From the NCBI GenBank assembly GCA_002794785.1, contig NBBA01000012.1, positions 496,001 through 560,000 of the forward strand: 64,000 nucleotides of DNA, read 5' to 3'. Shown one piece after another: positions 35,447-48,064 of the stretch (positions are counted from its first letter, which is position 1; each line of letters begins with the position of its first letter). Both the position numbers and the translations under genes were made by a program. The notes below the pieces were generated by a model. The model saw only the letters and a program-made list of their open reading frames with translations, searched no databases and was not told where the DNA came from. This DNA comes from Coniferiporia sulphurascens (lineage: Eukaryota > Basidiomycota > Agaricomycetes > Hymenochaetales > Hymenochaetaceae).

Positions 35447-36602
35447 TCATAATAAAGTGGTGGAAGTATTACAATGTATAGTAGGAATCCTGTTGAAAGC
35501 GTTCACAAATGTGGTAACATAGAAGTCTATCATCATTGGAAAATCTCGTTTGTCTACGTCTCCCTGTAGCTTCAGCCTTTGGGGACAGTTAGGCCATCTC
35601 CTGAAAACCTCCCTCATCGATCGAAGGGAATTGTGATTTAAGCATGTACCCCAATATTCGATTATGGGGCGCAATAAATCGGGGAGAAACGTGGACCTGG
35701 CATCCAGCACTCTGAGGTATATTCTGCTGAGCTGGGCAATATGGGCAGAAACTTTGTCAACTTGCATAAATTCATGTGGCAGTAGTCTTTGATCTAGTGC
35801 CCAAAGCTCGGTGCAGAAAACCATTTCCTGCAGCTCCCATTGAACCTCTGATTGAAAAATTTTGTCCATGTTGACATGATCAATGGAAACAGGCTGACCA
35901 CACCACTCGGTCCGCACATCTGATGTGAAGGAGGAAAATGACCACTCTGTGCCAAAGGTCGCTTTCATGGCTACTGTCTCTGCAAGCTTCCGTTTCTTCG
36001 AGGACCATCAATCATCGCCACTGTAGTTTTTTGCTGGTGCTGACAAAGAAGATGCAGATTGTGGCAGGGTTTGGTAAATATTTTCAACAAAGGGGGAAAC
36101 CGTGTTGGGTATGAGCGGTGAGCCTCTGTCATAATTCCTGTGAACTATTGACTGCCATGCCTGTGGTTTGCGCCAGATCGACTTATCAAAGGTCCCACCA
36201 TTTACAAGCAAGTGTCTAAGGGCACAGAGGATGTGCACATAGTTTAGATAGTGCCTCACATTTTTTTCGGCATCTGTATGGACAAGTACATAGGGAGGGG
36301 GGAGGGGATATAGTGCAGCAGAGTTCAGAATCACCTTGACAGGTGATGCCCTTTCCAGCATGGCCCATACCAGAGGGTGGAATGCAGGGAGATCAGGTGT
36401 GCCATTGACACCCAAGGGGACATGAAATTGACGAGTGAAGTTGGGATTCGCCTCATTCCCTTTCTTCGCATCACGATGATGTTTTGTCCCCGAGTTGGTT
36501 GAGCTCAGAACGCATACAATCCCAGTAGGTGGAGTAGAAACCGATACGGTACTCACTGGCTGCATGGATGTGGAAGGCGATGGTGGTATACCTGAGGCAG
36601 GG

Positions 36603-37163
36603 TGTTACAATTTTCCTTTACTTTCCCTTAACTACACTGACTCACTTCCTCTTTGTCATCATCAGTCAGCGCAACTCCCCCATTTCTCTGCCTTACTCAT
36701 CCTTATTCGCCTTGCACCATAAGATGCCATGATGATGCCTTAATACACCATCATGACATGCTTTGCTTACTGATACCTTCAATTGTATTACCAAGACATT
36801 CCTTGAGTGTTCCATGACCTTCCATAGCCATGTAAACATACTAATACACAACCCTACAGTAGCAAACACATAGAATAGCATATAAGCATGTAACTTCAGT
36901 AGCACAAGCCCTAAGCTTGTGCTCTTTGTTCATACAAGCCCATTATCTGCTACCACCAGTCTACTGTGCACCAGCGTGCCACTCGCCACTTCATTGTAAC
37001 CCGACTTACTATAAGAACCCTACTGCGTCCACATCGTCGATCAGGAAGCCCCGACGACGATCACCTTCGACTTACGACATCTAGGAAGCCCCGTTGTCGT
37101 ACCATCAGACTTGACAATCAGGAAGCCCCGACGTTGATCACCGCGTAACCGTTGAGCTTAACA
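36603..37163 (-). repeat. Solo LTR e (TGTTA family)
   Basis: 561 bp, perfect 5 bp duplication CAGGG (36598-36602 and 37164-37168), inside the inner Comp gene. Confidence 0.9.
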
Positions 37164-38059
37164 CAGGGATAACCTGAGGTCCTCCACCAGCCGTTTGTAC
37201 CTTGCCATGGATGACATTGATAAGCTCTGTCATTGTGTGATTGTCCATGACTTGAGAAGAGGATGAGCACAAGTCATATTTCAGTGAAATTCTCCACCAC
37301 GTTGATGTCCCAGGTATACAGTAGGGCATGCTCTTCATGATTTGATCCCATTTCAAAAACTGCACAACCTGGAATATCTTCGTCTCTGAAGTAATGGAAG
37401 CAGCTGGTCTTATATACCAGACAGGTATCCCCAGGCGGAAAAAATCCTGCATGATTGCCGGTTCAGTAGTAAATACCCCTTGAATGCCTAGTATGCTGTC
37501 ATTGAAATAGCGTGTAGATTGTATATGTGGGTAGATCTTTCTTGCAATATCAAATGATGGTGTCGAGCTCAATACCGGCCCATTGGATGTCACAGAAGCA
37601 AAAAAGCGAGGCAGTCCAGCTCTGTCGTAATTGGCAAAGACATTTGATAGCAGCACAACCAATGCTTATAACAATATTGACTGTCAGTCGCAGCTTCGTC
37701 TCCTTGAGAGCACCATATTCCTTCTGTGCTTTTATCCCACAAAGCTCGAGCACTTGCTCGAGTCTGTCTAAAAATTCCATTCACAACTGACCCAGTTGCT
37801 CACCAAGGTTATTAAATCCAGAAGATAGAGTAAAGTCCGATTTTTGGAGGTCATACCACAGGATGTGGTCCTTATCATCGTTACATCTGTTGCAATCGAA
37901 ACTGAAGGATATACATGCATGGTGTATATTTGCCACCGAGTGGAGCTGTGGCCATCTGGAATATTTGTGACCCCCCCAGAGCCCATCTTTGCACTTTGTA
38001 ATACCATTATTATCGACGAAGGGGAACTCAGGAATATAGCTAGTGTTGGGCATTGAAAT

Positions 38060-38620
38060 TGTTACAATTTTCCTTTACTTTCCCCTTATTGCACTGACTC
38101 ACTTCCTCTTCATCATCATCAGTCAGCGCAACTCCCCCATTTCTCTCCCTTACTCATCCTTATTCCCCTTGCACCATAAGATGCCATGATGACACCATAT
38201 CGCACCATCATGACGTGCTTTGCTTACTGATACCTCAACGTGTATTACCAAGACCTTCCTTGGGTTTCCATGACCTTCCATAGCCATGTAAACAAACCTA
38301 CACACAACCCTACAGTAGCAAACACATAGAGTAGCATATAAGCATGTAACTTTGGTAGCACAAGTCCTAAGCTTGTGCTCTTTGTTCATACAAGCCCATT
38401 ATCTGCTCCTCACCAGCCTACTGTGTGACGCTGTGCCACTAGTCGCTTTGTCATAACCCGACTCTGCTAAAAGAAGCCTATCACATCACTTTGCCGATCA
38501 GGAAGCCCCATCAACGATCACCTTCGAGTTACGACATCTAGGAAGCCCCGTTGCCGTACTACCAGCCCCGATGATCAGGAAGCCCCAACGTTGATCATTG
38601 AGTAACCGTTGAGCTTAACA
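38060..38620 (-). repeat. Solo LTR f (TGTTA family)
   Basis: 561 bp, perfect 5 bp duplication GAAAT (38055-38059 and 38621-38625). Inserted in inner Comp between the codons for NMVIS and MPNTSYIPEF; removing the LTR and one duplication restores the frame. Confidence 0.9.
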
Positions 38621-38720
38621 GAAATGACCATATTGCAATAGAACAAATTTGCAACTAGTTTCACATCTAGTGCACGTACTGCAACTGTACCATCTACAAA
38701 CCAAATCAGACTCTAGGTCG

Positions 38721-40255
38721 CAACCGAGACTTGTAGGGCATTTACCCAGAATATGTGTCACTTGCAGTGAAGACATAAGATTGTTCAATTTATAAATGAC
38801 TGATACCATGTGAGACTTAGCATTACATGCAAAGTGGGCAGATTATATGAAACTCATGGGTCAAACAAAGAAAAAAATTGGATGAAGCGGAATGCACAAA
38901 CAAACGAACAAGAAGCAGTCTGGAAAGTAAGTTGTGAACTCAATATGACACATATGTGTATCCCTCAGTTGTGATATAGGGCCTACCAGACTCAGAATGC
39001 GATGGGACACTTCAAACCTTCGAAACAATGATGGACTGAAATTTCCCTGGAGATATAATTTGGAGTGCTTGGATTGTGCTTCTGGAATTAATTCAAGTAT
39101 ATAGCATGTACACGCAGTCAACCAGACAAATCAGGTAAATACAAGTAGTCAAACGAGAAAGAAAACTGCTACTGATGCATGAAGAACATGAGCTCATTTA
39201 ATGACATACTGCTGTTTAACATCAAATGAATGTTCACTTACATTATTGCTGAACCTGTGTATAACAAAAGCTTTCATGCATACCAAACTGAAAAGTTATA
39301 TGAACAAGTGATTCAAAGGGCGAAAATTGACATACACATATGAATCCTAGACGAGGGCCTCCAGAAAATGAATGTCGATGAGTGCATGTCCGTGGCACTC
39401 TGGAAAACTAGCAACATGCTGAGGCCTATTGGCCCTGCGCAAAATAAATGCAGATGGGAAACAGTTGTTTCCCTTCAATGCTTATGCCCATCAGCTAGCA
39501 AGAAGCAGGCTGATTAGGACTTTATCCATGGTCTTGAGCGCAACAGGGACGGGGGCCGATAGATGGGGGGCGAGATGGCAGGGTCGACACAACCAACTGC
39601 CGGAGAGAAAAGGGGTATGAGCTGGGGATGGATGAGGTAGTGGGTGACAGTGGGTGATTTAGGAAATTGGCATGTGCTTCTGCATTGGCATGTTGCCCAA
39701 TTCAGCACAAAGAGAAATCATGAGTCACAGCTATTACATCATGTAAGTTGACATCAATGTTTCATCATTGTTCATCATCGTCGCCATCTCCTTCCTCCCA
39801 CTCATCCTCCCCATTCATGCTTCACACCCTCTTGCAAATGCATGCAGGTGTGCCCACCCATTTCTAGCTTATCGCTTGTGATGGGATTGGGTTGAGCGCC
39901 TGGATGGCACTTGCCAGTGCATGCTAGCTGTTCGGGCCCCATTGGCCCCTCGTGAAATATCGGTGAAATGTCCAGTCGGCGCGACTTCTAACAAGGGATG
40001 TGGATCTCTTGCGTACTTTGGGGCCTTGTTTCCCTCTTTTTTGGTGTGGTAGCGAGCTCAAGGGTATGTTTGGTAATCTTGTTAGTTGTGCTTAGTGCCT
40101 GATACTCTAACCCGTTTTACCACCGGTTCACTTGACAGTGGCTGACAATTCATGCGCTAAGTGAGGTTGAGGCTTTTGGGTATAGTTTGCTCATTTCATG
40201 ACCTATGTAAGCTTCTACTCTTACCATTCCGCTTGCTAATTCTCTCCACAGGTTG
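38721..40255. other. Divergent spacer of the inner element, left part
   Basis: Between Comp (minus) and G3 (plus). Small open frames only, none convincing. An earlier part of Comp may lie here. A GC-rich patch lies at 39545-39600. Expected site of divergent promoters. Confidence 0.45.
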
Positions 40256-40815
40256 TGTTAAGCTCAACGGTTACGTGGTGATCGACGTTGGGGCTTCCTG
40301 ATCATCAGAACTGATGGTACGGCAATGGGGCTTCCTAGATGTCGTAAGTTGAGGGGGATCATCGATGGGGCTTCCTGATTGGCGATGTGACGTGGTGGGC
40401 TTCTTATAGCGAGTCGGGTTACGACAAAGCGACTAATGGCCAAGTGGCACACAGTAGACTGGTGGTAGCAGATGATGGGCTTGTATGAACAAAGAGCACA
40501 AGCTTAGGGCTTGTGCTACTGAAGTTACACGCTTATATGCTACTCTATGTGTTTGCTACTGTAGCGACTTGGTTAGGTGTGTTTACCAGACTATGGAAGG
40601 TCATGGAAACCCAAGAAAGGCCTTGGTAATACAAGTACGGTGATCAGTAAGCAAAGCACGTCATGATGGTGCAGTAAGGCGTCATCATGGCGTCTTATGG
40701 CACAATGCGAAATAAGGATGAGTAAGGCAGAGAGATGGGGAGTTGCGCTGACTGATGATGATGAAGAGGAAGTGAGTCAGCGCAAATATAGGAAGGTAAG
40801 GGAAAAATTGTAACA
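40256..40815 (+). repeat. Solo LTR g (TGTTA family)
   Basis: 560 bp, perfect 5 bp duplication GGTTG (40251-40255 and 40816-40820). It has the standard perfect hairpin and lies in the spacer, so it does not break a gene. Confidence 0.9.
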
Positions 40816-41423
40816 GGTTGGTCGGGTCGAAGAGACCCTTGCAATACCACCAGTATGTCAGTAGAAACACATATTTCTTTCTTGATAGTGAAGTTTACGT
40901 CTGCCGGTGCTGAGTTATTATTCACCAACACCATCATGTTTACATGAGTTTGTGCGAGAATTCATTGGGGTCCCGGTCCTCCCAGTTACCTGCTTTCAAA
41001 AATGGACAGCTGCATGCAATCGTGTCTCCTCGCATCCCTATGTGCACACAAGAAGCGATTCGATCTAAGATCATTTGCTGGTGGCAGTTGAACACAGGTG
41101 AGATATATTTATTGGAGTAGTTTTATAGTAATATTTCGTTTTATGGCTAAAAATAGATTTTTTGCTGCTTGTTATGCATGTTGAATGTCCTCTGAAACAC
41201 TTCTGGAATTGTCAGGCTTCAGTTCCTCTCTGGCAAAAAAAAATACCCAAGAATACTTAAGTGACCTACATCTTCTTCACCCCATAATATCGCCCTAAAG
41301 CAAACCAGTGTACCCCCACCTTTGTCTTGACATCTTATCATTCTGGTCGAAAGGACTCATGGTTCAAACTCATAGTCAAGGGCACAACAGGGGTAAGCCT
41401 TAAACATATGACTGCAATTGTCT
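40816..41423. other. Divergent spacer of the inner element, right part
   Basis: Upstream of G3. A short minus-strand frame at 40935-40816 (MMVLVNNNSAPADVNFTIKK) could be a first exon of Comp or chance; I cannot match it to the outer copy. Confidence 0.35.
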
Positions 41424-42009
41424 ATGCAGACTCTAATGCACAGTTTCCTAGATGCGGCAGGGCCTTTCCCTATACAGCCACAGGATAATAAGAGACCAAG
41501 GGGCCGACCCAAGGTAAGTTGTACTGCGAATTATGCTTCCCTTTTCCAACTGGTTACAAATAGAAACCAGTCGTTGCTGCAAATGCAAATGAACAAGACT
41601 CACAGTCGCAAGCTGGCCTTACAGTAATGTCGGAATGCTCTGGGGGGGGACACGAGATGGGTTATGATCAAACCGATGAAGGAAGAGTGGTGTGTTTATT
41701 ACTGTTTTTCTCTCTCTTTCTTTCTAAAGAAATACCTAAGACTCTCAATCCTGAGGTTGTGCAAGTTGTTTCCCAGCACGGAAATGCCAAGGAAACTGTT
41801 CATATGAGGCCATATCTCCCTAAAGGTTGAAGCCATTCTGACTTTTTGCAGAATTTGTCGGTCTCTACTGCAATGGCAGGGAAGAATCCTAGACCCAGGC
41901 CAGTGTACAGAAGAAATGTAGATCCTCAAGATGATCATTCAATTTCGCAGAATGCTAGTCTTGATGGAAGTGTGTGCGTCTCAGGTCAGGTTTCGCAATT
42001 TGTGACACA

Positions 42010-42480
42010 CCTACAATTGCCCCCCCCTCAGTTGGCCCTAATCCCCCCCAGTTGGCTCCCCCTCAGTTGTCCCCCCTTAATTTGGTCTCCACTCACTCGG
42101 CCCCCCCCCAAGTTGGTATCCTCCCAGTCAGCCCACCCTAAGGTAGTGTCCTCCCAGTCGGCCCCCCCTGAGGTAGTCCCTCCTCAATTGGCCCCCCCTA
42201 ATTCAGTCTCTACCCAGTTGGCCCCCCCCAAGTTGCTATCTTCCCAGTCGGCTCCCCCTCGGTCAGTTCCCCCTCAGTCGACGAGTTTTCAACCAGTCCT
42301 CCCACAGTTGATCCCCCAGATGGTCCCCCCTCAGTTGCTGGTCCCCCCTCAGCTGCTGGTCCCCCCTCGGTTGTCGGTCCCCCCTCAGTCGCTGGTCCCC
42401 CCTCTGTTGGTTTTCCATCAGTCAGTCCCCCCCTGGTCACCGGTCTTTTCTCAGTTGGTCCCCCTCCAGTTGTCTCCAGT
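42010..42480 (+). repeat. Proline-coding minisatellite inside inner G3
   Basis: Degenerate repeats of about 15-30 bases (CCCCCTCAGTTGGCCCC and variants) encoding PPQLAPP, PPQLLVPP and SSQSAPP. The outer G3 has no equivalent block at the corresponding place, so the tract was gained or lost between the copies. Opposite-strand frames here are shadows. Confidence 0.7.
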
Positions 42481-44766
42481 TGTCCCCAGTTCACCCCCCT
42501 CCAGTTTTCGACTGTCTCCCGTCTCTTTTCAGTCTCCTCCCATGACCAAAAGAACCCGAAAAGACAAGAAAGGGAAGGGGAAAGAGAATGAACAACTGTC
42601 AGCATCTCGAGAGATATTAAGGCAATGAGTGTTTGCTGAGCAAGCCGTGGCCCTTCAGCAGAGCTTAAACGATAGCAAAAGCGACAGTACAGCAAATATC
42701 AGAAAAGGCTGTGACACTAATGTCATAATGCACAACTGAAGCGGCATTCAGGGCGATGAAAGCAGCGGTGGTGTTGAGGACAGGATCAACGACTACAACG
42801 AATATGAAGAATTTGATGGATTCGGCAGCGCTTTTGATTACATAGATTCTGGGAACAATAAGGAATTGGGGCTTGGACATCTACCTAGCGACTTGCATGA
42901 CTCACACATGTTCCCAGGTGCCAGAACCAGTAGCAAGAGGACAAAGTCTGGTCCCCGAATTGTTGCAAATCTGTCGGATTTATATGACAAGGACTTGTGT
43001 AGCAAATCAGATGATGACTTTGGGGAGATCCAAGAGAAGAAGAGGAAGACCCAAGAATCCAGGATCGCTCATGGTCAGACAGTGGAGCCCTCGACTTCAG
43101 ACGAAGGTGAGGAGGACAATGACTTCTATCTACAGGATGCTGTGCCAGAAGAGGAGGTTCATAGCCACTCAGGGAAGAAAGCATCAAGAAAATCAGCGAA
43201 GAAGCCGAAAGCCAGGCCCCTTCTCCGAGAGTCTCCTCATCCTGACGGCCCCCCCAATGATGATGGAGACCTGTCTCCTGATGATGTTCCCCAAAGTAAG
43301 AAATGCGGTCCACTGCCCAATGCTGTCAAAGTGGCGGCTGACACAGTGCTTAAAAAATTATTTGATGAGGTTGACAATATTGCATGCACTGCTGAGGTGC
43401 AGAAGAAGCATGTAGACAAATATCTTGGATTGGATTGGGTGTACAAGCCAAAGGGTATACATATAGGAAATTCCTGGAACACATTTGGAAGCTGGTTCGC
43501 CAAAGAAGGTAGAAAGGCTTTCCCTGATATTTGTGAGTTGTCCTGTCTCATACTACCTCATGTGTCGATGCTGATCTTCCTTAAGCATCGATGAGCAAGC
43601 TCCAAGCCACCCAACTCCATGAATATAATATCATTCTCAACAGTATTCCAGAGGATATATGAAACAGTTCTGAAGCCCGTCAAGAGGCATTCAAAGTGCA
43701 GTTTGAATACCTTGAAAAGTCTACCTGGGCTACCTTAGAACAGACTGAAGACCTGCCCAGAATGTACAAGCCATTTCAGGATAAGCTTGATGCTCTTGTG
43801 AGCCTTCCCTTACTCTGTCTATGCATGTGGGAAAAAGCTAATAATACATATGTTAAATCTCCATTTAGTGCATCGAAGGGGAGCGCATCGGTCTAGACAT
43901 CATGGGCATTGTCAATTGTAACCTTGTACATGACCAGGCTCGAGATGTCAATTGGACGTTCTGTTCCTCCGCCTCTATCACTCATGCGTTGATCAAGAAA
44001 GGAATCATAATTTGGGACATCATAGATAAGTTTTCGGCTGTTCTTCGGTTCATCCAATGTTTTGTCCGGAGAGGCTATTGTTGATGCATTTTTTCCTTAT
44101 ATCAGCATGTCATGGGATGAGATTGCCGGGACAACAGCTTTCCATTGGCCGCCATTGCCAAGGCCCACTGAGAAGGACAAAGGAAAGGAAAGGGATTATG
44201 TCCAGCGCCTTCATCGCATTCATATTTGCTATGAAATAGGTGTGCTATTTCCTATTCTTTCCATATTGTATTGTCTTATAACACTAAGTCAGTTGTAGTG
44301 ATGGCGCTACTTAATCACAAGGGGGAAGACTTCGATCTAAGTTATGAAACATTTAAAGTCCTGTGGTCCCACTTCGTCGATTTCTTGTGGAAGTTCAAAC
44401 TACAGCTTGTCTGGCCGGACACCTACCCTTTCACGGCCAATGTTGAATGGTCAAGATCATTCACAAAGAAGATTTATCTACCATATAAGACTGATCTACT
44501 TGCTGCCAATAACATGCGGATTAAAACTGGGAATGGAGATTACAGTGACTTACAAGTTCCTCGCATTGTTGACTGGAAAGCACATGAGTCATAATCCCCT
44601 TTACTCCATCACTATCTAAAACAGATGCCTTTTGTCAGTGTACAAAAAGAGTTCCATTGGTGATCTCAAGAACTTCCCTATTGTGGTCAGCAGGTTGGGA
44701 AAAATGCTTGTCCCGCTTTCCAAATCCATCAAATATCAAGTTGTCCTTGAAAGGGAAGGCCATGCC

Positions 44767-45326
44767 TGTTACAATTTTCCGTTACTTTCCTCTACTGCGC
44801 TGACCCACTTCCCCTTCGTCATCACCAGTCAGCGCAACTCCCCCATTTCTCTGCCTTACTCATCCTTATTTGCCTTACGCCATAAGACGCCATGATGACG
44901 CCTTATTGCACCATCATGACGTGCTTTGCTTACTGATCACCGTACTTGTATTACCAAGGCATTCCTTGAGTTTCCATGACCTTCCATAAGTCTGGTAAAC
45001 ACACCTAACCAAGTCACTACAGTAGCAAACACATAGAGTAGCATATAAGCATGTAACTTCAGTAGCACAAGCCCTAAGCTTGTGCTCTTTGTTCATACAA
45101 GCCCATTATCTGCTACCACCAAGTTCCCTGTGTGCCCTCTGGCCATTAGTCGCTTCGTCGTAACCCGACTCGTTCTCAGAAGCATACCGCATCCACATCA
45201 TCGATCAGGAAGCCCGCCGATGATCCCCCTCGACTTACGACATCTAGGAAGCCCTGTTGCCATACCATCAGTTCCGACGATCAGGAAGCCCTGACGTCAA
45301 TCATCGCGTAACCGTTGAGCTTAACA
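44767..45326 (-). repeat. Solo LTR h (TGTTA family)
   Basis: 560 bp, perfect 5 bp duplication ATGCC (44762-44766 and 45327-45331), in the inner G3 coding region after VVLEREGHA. Confidence 0.9.
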
Positions 45327-46203
45327 ATGCCCACTGTGATGATGGGGATGATGGTGATGACAGTGAAGGCCATGACAATGATGGTAGCGGTGACAATGGT
45401 GGTAATGGCAGCAGTGGCAGCAGCAACGATGGTGATGGTGATGACAATAAATATATGGATTATGACGCCAATACCAACTATGACTATGATGACAACAACC
45501 TTCAGTCAAAGTGGGAACAAGTGTCAAATTCATTCCGATCCCAAATTCCTCATCCTCAGCGCCAGCTCAGCGAAGACCCTGGCGCTCACGCAAACGGTTT
45601 GTCTAACAAGCCTAGGGTGGGGATTCACCAACGTGCCCGTAGAAGTCGCTCTTGGGATCTAACCTCAATCCATGGGGCAGGACAGTGGGGTGCTGTGGTA
45701 GCCACAAAGCCCCATAGGGATCCTGGATCTCATTCTTCTCAAGTGCAATGTCCCACTCACTTGCTGGACAGTCAAAGATTAAGGGTCCCGGAGGAATGTA
45801 CAAGGCAGGCTCCCGTGATCGGAACCGGACACCACTGTCCGACGATGATGAGGGATTCTCCCCTCCATCACGGCAGCGGCATGCCATGCGCCATGTGACG
45901 GAATGCTCATCCATGCATGGTTCTTCCCCTACCTACTGGTCCTATGACTTGGGAATGGCCCAAGATCATATGCGACCCTTGCACCATGAGGGTTCAGCCG
46001 GCAATGCAGGCCATAAAGTAGGTCGGCACCCTTCCACTTCAGTGCCTCAATTGGCTCATGTCCAATCCTTGTCACATCAGCAATGTGCCCTGCATCACCC
46101 AAGTAAAAGGCAGAAGGTTTTTCACTCATCTAACAGCCAGAACCCAACTCTCACTGAAGGATCTGAGTCTAGGTCTGGCAGTCACAATCCGGTGGCGCAC
46201 TGA

Positions 46204-46777
46204 AGGGATAGGAGCCATCTGCTGTACTTGAGAACAGTGATGGAAGAAACTTTGTCACCAGACTCGGACTTTGGTGACAATTATTAATGACAGAGTTTTA
46301 CTCTGGTTGATAAAGGCTTATAAGTCTGAGTGCATATGTGTATATTTCCATAGTTTGTACACTATAATTACATAGTTATGGGTGTGTGATCCCCAGCCTA
46401 TATTGTATTTACTATATCCCTATAGAATGTTGTGTCAGATGCATGAGCGTGCAACAGTGCAAGACCCATCATCATGAACCATACTTTTCATAGCATTACA
46501 CTCTATTGGTGTCTACTGTATTGTACATGCAGTCCTACCATTGAAATTTACACATAGTAAGTCCAAGCGAGCTGCAAGGATGATTGAGAAATGAAGCCTC
46601 CATATGCGGCCTCTGTTGAGAGGCAAAAGCAGGCTGGGCACATAACATGTTGAAGGCCAATGTAGGCAAGCGCAAGACCGACAATAGCTCTGGTCTTCTG
46701 GGGCACTGATTTGCTCTCGGTTTGGTCTCCATCTTAGCAATGCAAGCATGACATCTGCCTCTGTTTTAACACTGTAG
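46204..46777. other. G3 3' flank, inner element, no gene seen
   Basis: AT-rich 3' flank of G3. No open frame with support. Confidence 0.5.
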
Positions 46778-46935
46778 TTGTGCCAGTGTGTGCACACAAT
46801 TGCCATGTGTACATGCAAATGTGTATATACACTTGCATGTGTGGGCACACTGTAGTTTCATGTGTGTACACATAATACTGTGTGCCCACACTTGACACCT
46901 GTGTACACGCACCTGTGTACACACAATTCCAAGTC
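46778..46935. repeat. Subterminal palindrome array, inner element, G3 side
   Basis: About 160 bp of TGTG..CACA words (TGTGTGCACACA, TGTGGGCACAC, TGTGTGTACACA, TGTGTACACACA). Shorter than the other three arrays but in the equivalent place. Confidence 0.65.
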
Positions 46936-47796
46936 CTGTCCTCCGCACACAAGTTCTGATAGAGTTGGATTTAGGATGAGTATGATGATACAGTCCTTGG
47001 TGAGGCACAGTATGCCTAGGGTACATGCTTATATAGGCCTACAGAATATTATGGAAAGGTATGGTAAGGGTAGGGTATGGAATAGGCCTGCATTGAATAT
47101 TGTGTAAAATAGTGGAAGTGCATAGAGGGAGAGAGGATTGATCATGGGAATAGGATCAGTCAGTGCAGACTGTTGTGGAAACACAGTAGAATGTACTACA
47201 GTGTGAAGATAGAGAGAGAGGCAGGGGAAATACTTAGCAGCAGAATGGGGAATGGTTAGTGTGAAAGGAGTGAAAGCGAGGGAAAATGTAACAGATCAGG
47301 TGTTCAACTTGAATTCTTCAGTCAGTGTCAAGGATAGATCTTTCAGATTGTACCAATATCATGGATGGACCAACACAATGCACTGAAACATTTTCTTACA
47401 AGCACACTGAACCACTCATGGCTGCATTGGTAGGAGAACATTTAAGGCATTACCATGTGAGCCATCTGTTGTTCCCCCTGTTGACTCCCTTATTCCTGTG
47501 GCTCTCAGGGACCCATGCTGATTGTCCTGGAATCCTGTCACATGTTTCCTTAACACACCCTTGCAGCCCCTAGTGGCCAAAAGTACATTGAAATCAACAT
47601 GGCACAATTGAGAATCATGAGGCTCCCAAGGCATGATTCATTGTAAAACTGCAGCAGTATGTAGGAAAGCCTGTATACATGGTCCCAGCACTGTCCATTC
47701 CAATCCAGAGTAAAACATGACACTGCATGCTTATGATATACATATATATAGCAAGAAAAAGAGAGAATACAAACAGGGAAGAATGTAGGCAATATC
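46936..47796. other. Subterminal spacer, inner element, no gene seen
   Basis: Contains purine-rich stretches (about 47040-47290) and no supported gene. Confidence 0.5.
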
Positions 47797-48057
47797 CAGG
47801 ATGTGTACACACAAAAGTCCCCCTGACAGCCTGTGACAGCTTGAAAAATGGACATCCAAGTGGGTCCACACAAGTGGCTGATGTGCACACACAACCATCT
47901 GGGAAAGGTCAGAAAGACCCCACACAGTGTGTGCATACAGCCCCTTATGTACACACACACACCTGTGTGGTGCTCAGAAAAAGAAGGCCTCACTAGGCTA
48001 AACACTAACAGAAGCAGATAAGCCTAATAGGGGTCTATAATTGGGTTGCCTGAAGTG
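47797..48057 (-). repeat. Inner element right terminal inverted repeat
   Basis: 261 bp, inverted match to 28690-28950, ending GGTTGCCTGAAGTG. It is followed directly by the target duplication ACCAGAA at 48058-48064. Confidence 0.88.
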
Positions 48058-48064
48058 ACCAGAA
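48058..48064 (+). repeat. Inner KDZ element target duplication, right
   Basis: ACCAGAA, identical to 28683-28689. Confidence 0.85.

Larger units (their letters stand above)
35447..38720 (-). pseudogene. Comp gene of the inner element (unknown KDZ-linked family)
   Basis: Unrecognised protein, in tandem upstream of the transposase in both copies. Conserved blocks in order: VRALDVKLVANLFYCNMVIS (about 38700-38621, ahead of LTR f), then NTSYIPEFPFV, GLWGGHKYSRWPQLHS (37970-37910), LEQVLELCGIKAQKEYG (37780-37730), FTTEPAIMQDFFRLGIPVWYIRP (37460-37400), LYPLPPPYVLVHTDAEKNVRHYLNYVH (36330-36230), and a C-terminal block MKATFGTEWSFSSF to FVNAFNRIPT ending at 35447. Solo LTRs e and f interrupt it. 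No catalytic motif is evident to me. Position and conservation suggest a second transposition or regulatory protein of the element, by inference only. Confidence 0.65.
41424..46203 (+). pseudogene. G3 gene of the inner element (AT-hook, Pro-rich, acidic)
   Basis: First exon 41424-41513 reads MQTLMHSFLDAAG and ends in a clear AT-hook KRPRGRPK (41490-41513) at a GTAAGT donor, a motif that binds the minor groove of AT-rich DNA. Next come an exon with KNPRPRPVYRRNVDPQDD (41876-41980), a long proline repeat (42010-42480), a basic stretch KRTRKDKKGKGKE (42550-42590), an acidic region (STSDEGEEDNDFYLQDAVPEEE), and conserved blocks shared with the outer copy: NSWNTFGSWFAKEGRKAFPDI (43470-43530), SIPEDI...FQDKLDALV (43630-43800), GIVNCNLVHDQ (43903), WPDTYPFTANVEWSRSFTKKIY (44410-44480). 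Solo LTR h splits it at 44767. The C-terminus (45327-46203) has a frame change and the basic HPSKRQKV. A TGA at 42626 breaks it. A DNA-binding accessory role is inferred from the AT-hook. Confidence 0.65.
28690..48057 (-). mobile_element. Inner three-gene KDZ DNA transposon
   Basis: 19,368 bp, 261 bp terminal inverted repeats, 7 bp target duplication ACCAGAA. Order: terminal repeat, palindrome array, KDZ transposase (minus), Comp (minus), spacer, G3 (plus), palindrome array, terminal repeat. This is the outer element's layout in the opposite orientation. Five solo LTRs (34169, 36603, 38060, 40256, 44767) were added later; without them it is about 16.5 kb. Near-identical termini show it inserted much more recently than the outer copy. 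Strand is given by the transposase. Confidence 0.88.

Noticed and set aside
42210..42695. Minus-strand Gly/Thr/Glu-rich frame of 161 codons
   Set aside because: Shadow of the proline-coding minisatellite.
45315..45662. Met/Thr-rich frame of 115 codons
   Set aside because: Out-of-frame reading of the GATGATGAC-rich acidic segment of G3.
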